64,000 nt of DNA from Melanocharis versteri (taxonomy: Eukaryota; Chordata; Aves; Passeriformes; Melanocharitidae): NCBI GenBank assembly GCA_013397845.1, contig VZTG01004616.1:124001-188000 (forward strand). Reading direction: 5' to 3'. Both the position numbers and the translations under genes were made by a program. Positions 54,401 through 63,400 of this stretch are shown one piece after another (position 1 is the stretch's first letter; the number at the start of each line of letters is the position of its first letter). The notes under the pieces are model-generated. The model was not told where the DNA came from. It was given only the letters and a program-made list of their open reading frames with translations, and did not search any database.

Positions 54401-57400
54401 TTAGCTTCAAGCAGTGTCTTCTTCCCTAGACAGTTTTGATATTTGTCTTAAGATAGAACTTCAAAGAAGGTGTATTCTGACATAATATCACAATGTATTA
54501 TTGTAGAACAGTGAGTATTTGGCTAATTCACAAAATGACTGAAAGTGTAGTGTAAGACCTTTAAAGTTTATATCACTGGTTCTCAGTATTTTTTTTTACA
54601 GTAAGCCACAGTGCTCGTGAAAGAAAGGATAAATATAATGGTTTTACTTTACAGAACATTCCAAACCCTTTCTTTTTAAGTCAATTAGGTTGAACTTTTA
54701 AGAACTGTGAAGTGATACATGATAGTCTTATGCCATCTGTCTAGACTTCTGAAGCGCCTACAAATAATACTGAGTCACAGTATTTCACATAGTTCATGTT
54801 TTAAACACTTCATTTTAAACAATACTGATGTTAAAGCTTTAATAACACTTTTTTTCAAAAATAATTATTTTCCCATCAGTTTAGAATAACTGGCAGCAAC
54901 AAAAACGTTTGAAATTAAATTTTCTACCTTCTGCAACCTCATCTGATCACATTTAGTTTCTTTTGACTGCAATTTGCTGTGTTGCTGTCAGTAAATTACT
55001 CCACTTTTCCTTTATACTTTTTCTTCTGTCTTTGACACTCTTGGCCCCATATCTATCCACAGTACTGCATTTCACTTGCCTTCATATTTTTGTTAGCTAC
55101 TGGCACTGTCAAGGGAATAAAATCTCAAAAAGCTGGTTCTAACCACAGACTGTATATGAGGAATTACAATAAAATGTCAAATTAATAAAATTCAAAGGGA
55201 CACTTTCGTTCCACTACAGAGAAACCACATTATGGTCGAAACAAAAATATTTATCAGAGGATCAATGTCTCCTCAGCATTTTTATTTACCTGTTCTGATC
55301 TCTTTTCACTCTTAAGAAAACTTTTTCTTGTAATTACTGTAGTCAAATATGATGTAAGCCGATACCTAAAGATAAGCAAATCTAATGGCTTATACTAACC
55401 ATGCTCTGCTCTAGATGCAAAAGAGTACTTTGCTAATAGCAAAAAAGGCAGAAGAAACTTAAATCAATAACGTGTGCTGGCACTACTCACCTGAACCTGT
55501 TGCTTTTGTGTACTCAGCATATTAGGATCAATTGATAATGGTCCCAGCACACTGACCATTAGCTCCTTTTCTACAAGCCAGTGCTTTAGCTGAGCTTCTG
55601 CTGTCTGGAACTGGATCAGGTAATTTGAAGACTCCTCCAGTTTTTGTTGTCTCTCAGATGTAACTTGATTGAGCTCTCTCCATTTGGAATCTAACAATGA
55701 TAATGTTAACATGTTGCATGCATGCTCCAGTAGATGGATTGTGAGACAGCAGACTATATGTGAAACATAAACAGAGCTCTCTCATAAGGCTTCTTGCCAA
55801 TTAACTCCAGATGCCTTACTGCAGTGACTCTGCAAATAACATCTTTTAAAAGTCAGACCCACATACACTTGGATGACAGTCAGCCACGTGTGGAATTTTT
55901 AGAGCAATGAACATACAACATGTAATAAAATTATATTAGAATATTACTTAATTAAATACCCTAAAATTTAGGCTTTGGTCTCAAATTATATAGAAGGCAA
56001 AGGTTTGTACTCAGTTATAATTCAGGTGCCCAATTTAGATAGACAAATCACCCTGCCTATTCAGTAAAAAAGCCCCAAACACTGTCAAGGGTGATCAGAA
56101 GCCCGAAATTAGTCTTCAACTCTGAACAGCCCTCTGAAAAAGCCTAACTCTTCCAAATGCCTGTACCATTCATCTGAAACCATTCATCTAAAACATCTCA
56201 ACCAGGTACCTAATGATGGACAATGAGAATATTTCTGCACATAGGAATTTCAAAAGCAGTATGTGAGCTTAGGTTCACACCTATGCCAGCCTGTGGTCTT
56301 TTCCACTATGGCAAGTGGCTTCCAGAGCAGCCTTTGAGTCTGAGTCTTGTACTTTCCCCCTTACCCCCTCTGTGATACGGTCAGTGCCTGCTCAGTCAGC
56401 TCTGGTGTTTTGATAACTCTCCTAGTCCCTGATTTTCATCCCCTTTTTTTACAGTTCCTTTTGCTGCTTCACAGTCCTCTGCTCATTCTGTATTAATCCC
56501 CTTTAACACTACTAAAGGTCTGCTGGAGACCTTACCTGCTACTTAGTTTATTTTCAGAGTTTCACTTCCAAACAGGACAGACTGGAAAAATTCTCAGCTT
56601 AAAACTTACTGCTGGTGTAGCGATGGAAATGCCTATCACTATGAAAAAAGATTGACGTATAACACTATTGACCTATAATTTATTTAAAATACGACTAACA
56701 TATAAAGAATTTTTAAAAGCTCATGACAATTAGGTGCTGCCATATCTCAAAATCTATTGAGCAAACATGGTCATTTTTCTTTTTCATTGGCTTTTTTTGA
56801 TTTTTTTTTTGGCAAAAATTTATGAAATCATTTTTAGAAAACAGCAAAAAACCACCAAACCCACAAAATGCCAAAAGCCACTAGTTCATGGGAAAAAAAG
56901 CAGGCAGAAGAGCACTACCAACAACTCAAACCATTCTTTACATGAAATTAGAATCACCTTAATTTGTTATATTTTGTAAGAAGAACAAAACATATATCTG
57001 GAGCAGTAACTGGCCAGTCAAGTTCTAGCTGCACACCATTTGAAAAAGATAAAGCCTCTCAAACAGGGAGTCAAGCTATAGCCTGTGCACTAATACAAAT
57101 TCAAAGCCCATGGACGTCACTGGAATTACTTCAGATCTACACTCTTGCAAAGGGAGTTATTTCCACATAATTTAAGAGGTAAGAGGAAACAAGGTATTAA
57201 AAATACAAGTTATTGGTAATAAATTTAAAAACTCATAATAAAACAACTTCCAAATCAGTCTGAGCTATAATAAAGCTTTATTGAAGTACCTATTTTATCC
57301 AACGTTTGTCTCCACTTAGGTGCCTCAGGAGAGTCAGGGTTCTTCTCCAACAGCTCTGTAACTTTGTCCTTTAGTTCCTGCACTTTATTTGCACTTTGCT

Positions 57401-60400
57401 TTAATTCAGTTTCAAAAAGCTGAAAATTTAGGTGATAAAATAAATAAATAGGAGACTAAAGACAAGTGGTAAAGTTTGCAGTCCATAATATTGAGGTGCC
57501 AAACATGAAGATAAAAAATAAATATCTAGCCTGTATATACTACTTTTCTGCTATGAATCTCAAAACATGTTATAATGACATATGTTGATAGTCAATTTTT
57601 TTGGAAGAGAGAACCTGACAGATATAAACTATATTAATAACTATTGCTTAATTTGAACAAGTGACAGAACTAGAAGAATTCAGATAAATAAGATTCACTA
57701 GGTCCCACCATATTCACATATACTTGAAGTCTATTTGTGTACAGAAGGCAAACTGACTAATGCAAAGTACAGCTCACAGCAGAAATATCCCAGCTAGCAC
57801 CGACAGAGAGGAGTGTGGTGTGGCCTCATTCACCTCAGTAGAAGTCCTGCTATCATAGACAGACTATTTGTGTAGATCCCCCAAACCCACAGTCTAAAGA
57901 GAATAAGAGTTTTAAGTGTAAACCTAACAGAAGACTGAGATACTCCAGCAAATCCTAATTAATGCTGTTCTTGCAGACAGAAGTGAACCTTTCTTACATG
58001 CCTGGCAAAGGGCTCCTATATGAATGTTCTTAAGTAACAAAGCTTGCCTCGTGGAGCTGCTTTTTAATTATCCAAAACCCACAAAAATGAACACTGAACA
58101 AACTGTACTTGATTTAGAACTTCTAGTAAAAGGTCCAATGCATCAGATGACTCTTGCCTGAGCATTCACTCAGTTTTCCAACTATTTGTGAATACTTTTC
58201 TATTACTACCCTGTGGGTTAGATGATCATGTTAGCTTTGCATATTCTCTGTTAAGAAAAAAGAGCTGGTTTTCTTTCACACTTAGTCTGAATTTTAGAAT
58301 TGAATGTAATCCAACTCTGAGGAAGTTGGTAGCTGGTCAGGTTAATTTTTAAGGGTGACCCGCCAAATATAAAAGAAACTCAGTTAAATCAAATTCTGTC
58401 TTTGTTTATACACAATCACAAGCAAGGAAAGAATTTTCCTTATCCATTACATTTCCCTTTACAGATGAACCTTACGTGTGTAAATATTGTCCTTCATTGC
58501 TAGGCAAGCATATGTCTCCAATGCTGAAACAGGACAGAAGCTTACTGCTGATTCCAAGGTTTTCTCATATCAGTTATAAAGGGGGAAGGAGGCTGTTGTG
58601 CAGCTATATAACTTAACAAGCATGACAGGGCTGCTGAAGAGAAACACTGCCTTGGAAGAGACATAAGCCGCTGCAGCTGCAGAGACTGGGAGGTCTGTGG
58701 AGCATCAGGGAACCAGCAGCTGCAGAAACAGCTTTTGGACAGATACAACCCCTCAGATATTACAAGTAATCTATTATATACCTCTAAACCACTAAGATCA
58801 AAAAAGTTTATTGCATAATCAGTATAGCCTCATCTTTTCAAATTGTCCACCGAAATTATTATTTTCTAACCTGCAAAACTCATTCTCTCCGACACAGTGC
58901 TCCTTTACTCCACTGACACAGTTTGCCAGATTTGCTCTAAGCCTGACTAATATGCTTAGTAGGATCATTTAAATACTCTCTGCAACATTAAGCTAGGCTG
59001 AGATATCAGTTATTTCACAGCATCTGCCTAATAACTACAAGAAGAAGTATTTGTTTGAAGGTACAAAATACCTTGTGTTGCTCAACTTGGGCTTTAACCG
59101 CTTCACTATCTGTTGGAGCAGCCTCCCAATCTGATGCAGTTTTGTCCATTTTTTGCAACCAATGCATCATTGAGGCTGATTCTTCCTGAATATTTTGCAT
59201 TTTTGAAAGCATACTTTCTAGTTCTGAAATCTTTTCATTCAATAAAACTCCCAAATCTTCATAGCTGTGATTTACATTAGACATAGCTTGTTGAACAGTT
59301 GTCAGTTCTGTAAAGAGAGGTGCACAAAGACTGTGTTAGAAGTTACAAGCCCTTGAAACAATACTGGATGTATTCTAAACAGTACTCTGTGTTACAATAG
59401 CTGATAGCTCCCCAAATAAGAAGTCACTGAATATGTTAGAGTTATTTCCAACCCACTCTAAATGTGGCAACACTACATCTGCATAAGCCAATATAAGTTC
59501 TTATTTGCAAGAACTTCTGATTTCACAGAAATCATTATTTCAATACACACAAGTGCACGGACGTGTTTCAATCTTTCTACTCATTGCTGTTTTAGCATTT
59601 TAAGTAACAATTTCATGACCAAAAGTTGAATATACTGGGCTACAGTTCAGCTACTATAAAATCCTTATATGTAAGTTCCTTTCTTTCTACAAAGGCGTTG
59701 GTCACAGTGATACAAATGTATACAAAATGGATGTCTTTGTATACATATATTCGTGTATACACGTGCTGTGAATGCTGACAGGTTCCAAACTGTTAAAGTT
59801 TCAAACCCCATAGAAAGGTATTTCTCAAAAGTCATGTCTTACATAAAAATAGCCATCCCTGTATACATTTATAAAAGTATATATTGATTCAGAAAACAAT
59901 GCCAGATTTGGTTGGTCTTCAAAGAAAATAACAAGATAGGTACTGTTATAATTACTAATAATATCATGCCCTAGTCAATGTAGCTGTCTTACGTGATGGT
60001 GATGTGAAGTTTCAGTCTAATAATGACTGCTACAAGCAGATTTATGTACAACATTTAAAAATACTTCCAGATTTAACAGCAATTGGCAAGCAACATTTCT
60101 TTATCACATGCTGAAATTTTTACCGACCTTTATTTTTCAAGAAATCCTGAGTTCCTGGAGCTCCTCCTTCACCATTTAAAATTGTGCCACCTGTGGATCA
60201 AAACAGATGAAGCCTCTTGCTTATCTGGGCCTTTTCCCACCAAAACCCCAGCGCTGCATTTCCTCTTCCAAACAGCATGATCTGTAGCTGCCATTACAAC
60301 ATCAGGAACGAAGCTCCAGCCAGCCAGTACCATAAGTGGTATCACATAGGCAGAGCACGTGCACGGCGGGTGGGGTGTGCATGCGTGCACTTAGAAGTGT

Positions 60401-63400
60401 GCACATATGCATGATGTATCAGCAGTCCTACTGCTCACAATTCTGTACTAAATAACCGACCAGGGCCAAAGGTTTATGCCCTAGCTATGAGGCCTATTCA
60501 CATCCAGACTGCTAACATCACTTCCTTCCTCTCCCTCGAAGGACCCTGTTCCCTACTGAGAGCACGGTTTTACCCAGCCGTGACGGGTAGAGCCTGGCAG
60601 AGGATGAGCCAGCAAATGATGAGACTGAGGAGAGCACTAAACATTAAACAGCAAAGAGGCCCAGAGTGGTCATTGCAGACACCACAACCAGAGGCACTGC
60701 TTACTTAGGGCACCTTTATCCACCAGGGAAGTAGTGGAGAAACCATTCCTGGAGGTATTTAAAAAATATGTATATGTGCCACTTAGGGACATGGTTTAGT
60801 GCTGGACTTGGCAATGCTGAGTTAATGTTTGGACCTTACAATCTTCAGGGTCTTTTCCAACTTAAAATGATTCTATGGTTTATGCGCACTGTAACTGTGC
60901 ACAGAAAGCTCTCGATACCAACTGGATTAATCGCTCCCTATCTTGTCGTAAGCAAGACTCAAGCATGTGCTCCATGATAGGAATTGCAATGTGGCACTCT
61001 TACTGTTACACCTGAAGTCCCTACTGTCACTCAGAGGCAGCCACTCACCGAGGCAGCCCTACTAATTAACCATAATATCAGAGCCTCTGAAAGAAGAGCT
61101 AATGGGCTTTGTAAAATGGAGTCAGACCAAAGAGCAGGGCCACATGATCACACTGCAGGGAACTGCAAGGAGAATCACTTCCCGCTCTCCTGCACATATG
61201 TATTCCCAGATGAGCAATTCACAGAGGAAGATTAATGGTTGCCTTGGAAAAGGCTGTGCATCCACCCCCCAGTACCAGCTGGACAGTGAGGACCACATTA
61301 GTGGCAGCTGGAGGATGGCAAGAAAAAACAAACCAGATAAGAGAAGTCACAGGCTCCAGCCAGAGTCTTGTAGATCTTTACGCTCTATTAGCTGGACTCT
61401 GGTATTTATAACTGCGATAAAGTGATACACAGTACAGCTCTTGTCAAGGAGGGCAAATGTTCTGGTCTGGAGGATTATAGCTGCTCTTATGTGATAGCTA
61501 TTTAACTATTTTTCTATCTGGATGCATAGGAGTAGAAAAAGAGGCAGAGGAATGAGCCCAAATAGATCATAGAAGATTCCAAAATGTTCTTTGAAAGATT
61601 TTTATTTAAAGTTTAAAAAAAACCCAAAAAAACAACAGAGGCAGCTATTATAAAGAGATATAAGAAAGAAAGTGTTCTACTTTTGGCCAATAGGTATAGA
61701 CTCTGTCAGTCCTCAACCTCCCAGTCATTTGCCGATGACCAATGAAGGCCAACACACTTGAATTTATTCCCAGACCTAGTCAGTTCAAGAACTGACTGAA
61801 AATGTGCTTATGGCCATTAAAACACCCAATGTCCTTGAACTATGTCTGGAGTGATACTCGGCAGAATTACTGGTTTCTGTAAAACAAATTAGTATTTAAC
61901 ACTAGAGTAAAAAGAATCATGGAAACAGACTTGCTATCTTTAAATTATGATTACCAGTAGAACAGAATTTAGCTGAAGGTCCAGACACAAAACACATTTT
62001 GGCCCAGGAAAATCATGCTGGGATACAAAGTTGATTCCTGTCTGTGCTGTTGTTTCAACTAAAACACTGACTAATACAAATTATGATATCGTATTAGGAT
62101 GCGTAGGTTTACCTAGGCTCACTTTCTATGTAAAACATCTCCTCGTTACCCTTCTAACAAAAACTCCACGACTCCGCAAACCTTTCTGTGTTTGCTTGGC
62201 ATCACAGAATAGCCTTTTGGCCATTCAGTAGGTATCTCTGTGCAGGTACATCACTGTTTGCAAAACAAGGTTTGTATTTCTCCTGCTTGCAGACTTGATG
62301 GATATGTGAAGCACCGAACACTCACCAGAATAAGTCAATTTCTCATTATCAGAAGCTTTCTGGGATGAGGTGAAGGCAACTGTGACACTCTCATTTTATT
62401 CACTATCTGGGAATTACAGAGCAGCTCTAGGACATGCTCATCATTTACCTCAGCACACTTTCACATTATTTTGGCAGAGTAAAACAATGCGAATGTGTGC
62501 TGAATTACTACAGCAGCTAGACTGTTTAAATAGAATCACAGCAAACAATGGTCAGAAGAGACATGGCTAAATGTTTTCTCACAAATCATAATATTCAGAA
62601 TGATAATCCAAGGGTGAAATAATATTAATTTTTGTCTTAAAGGTTTTAAAAATTCCTGAACTATTAGGCTTACCTGATTATACAAAAGCATACCTGATTT
62701 AGCAATTGCTCTCAGTTTTGCAGGAGAAGTCACAGCAGTGATTAAGTTACACAGCAAAGTTCCTCTGCTATTCATTTTCTGCAGTTCAGTTGCCTTTAAT
62801 GTCCATTCATCTTTTAAATTCTGGTTAAGAAAGATAGTCATTTGTTCATTACAAAACTGACTTCAGACTTAAGAGGCTTAGTGTAAAGAAAGGAACAACT
62901 TTGCTACTTGGGAATCTGCTGCAAAACGTACTAAGGAAATGGGAATGTAAATGCAGACTGCAAGCCCCCTAGTCCCAATTACTGTGACTGCTTACACCTT
63001 AAGCCTGTATTTCAGTACTAGTAATAGATGCCTTATTTCCTTCAGCCAGATTTCAACTCTCCTGCAATGGCTTACCAATGTATCTTCCAAAGGTTTCTTT
63101 AACTCCTCTGTATTCAGGGAGGGCTGTGCTGCTGGAATTCGTTCCGTTGTCTCTTTTATCCATTTCTTTAGCGATTCTACAAGGAGCTCAAAAGCATCCA
63201 TTTGTTTCTGACAAGATGATACATCCTCTTCTCTAGACAATTAAAGACAAAGGAACGACAGTATTCCTTTTAATAATTAAATCAACAAATATTATCAATC
63301 TGATATTACTATTCCTAAATTCAAAGTGTCAAATAGCTAATTTTATGGATATAAGCAGAATGTGCAAAACCTAGTCTTACTGTAAAGGCAACTTCTCTGG

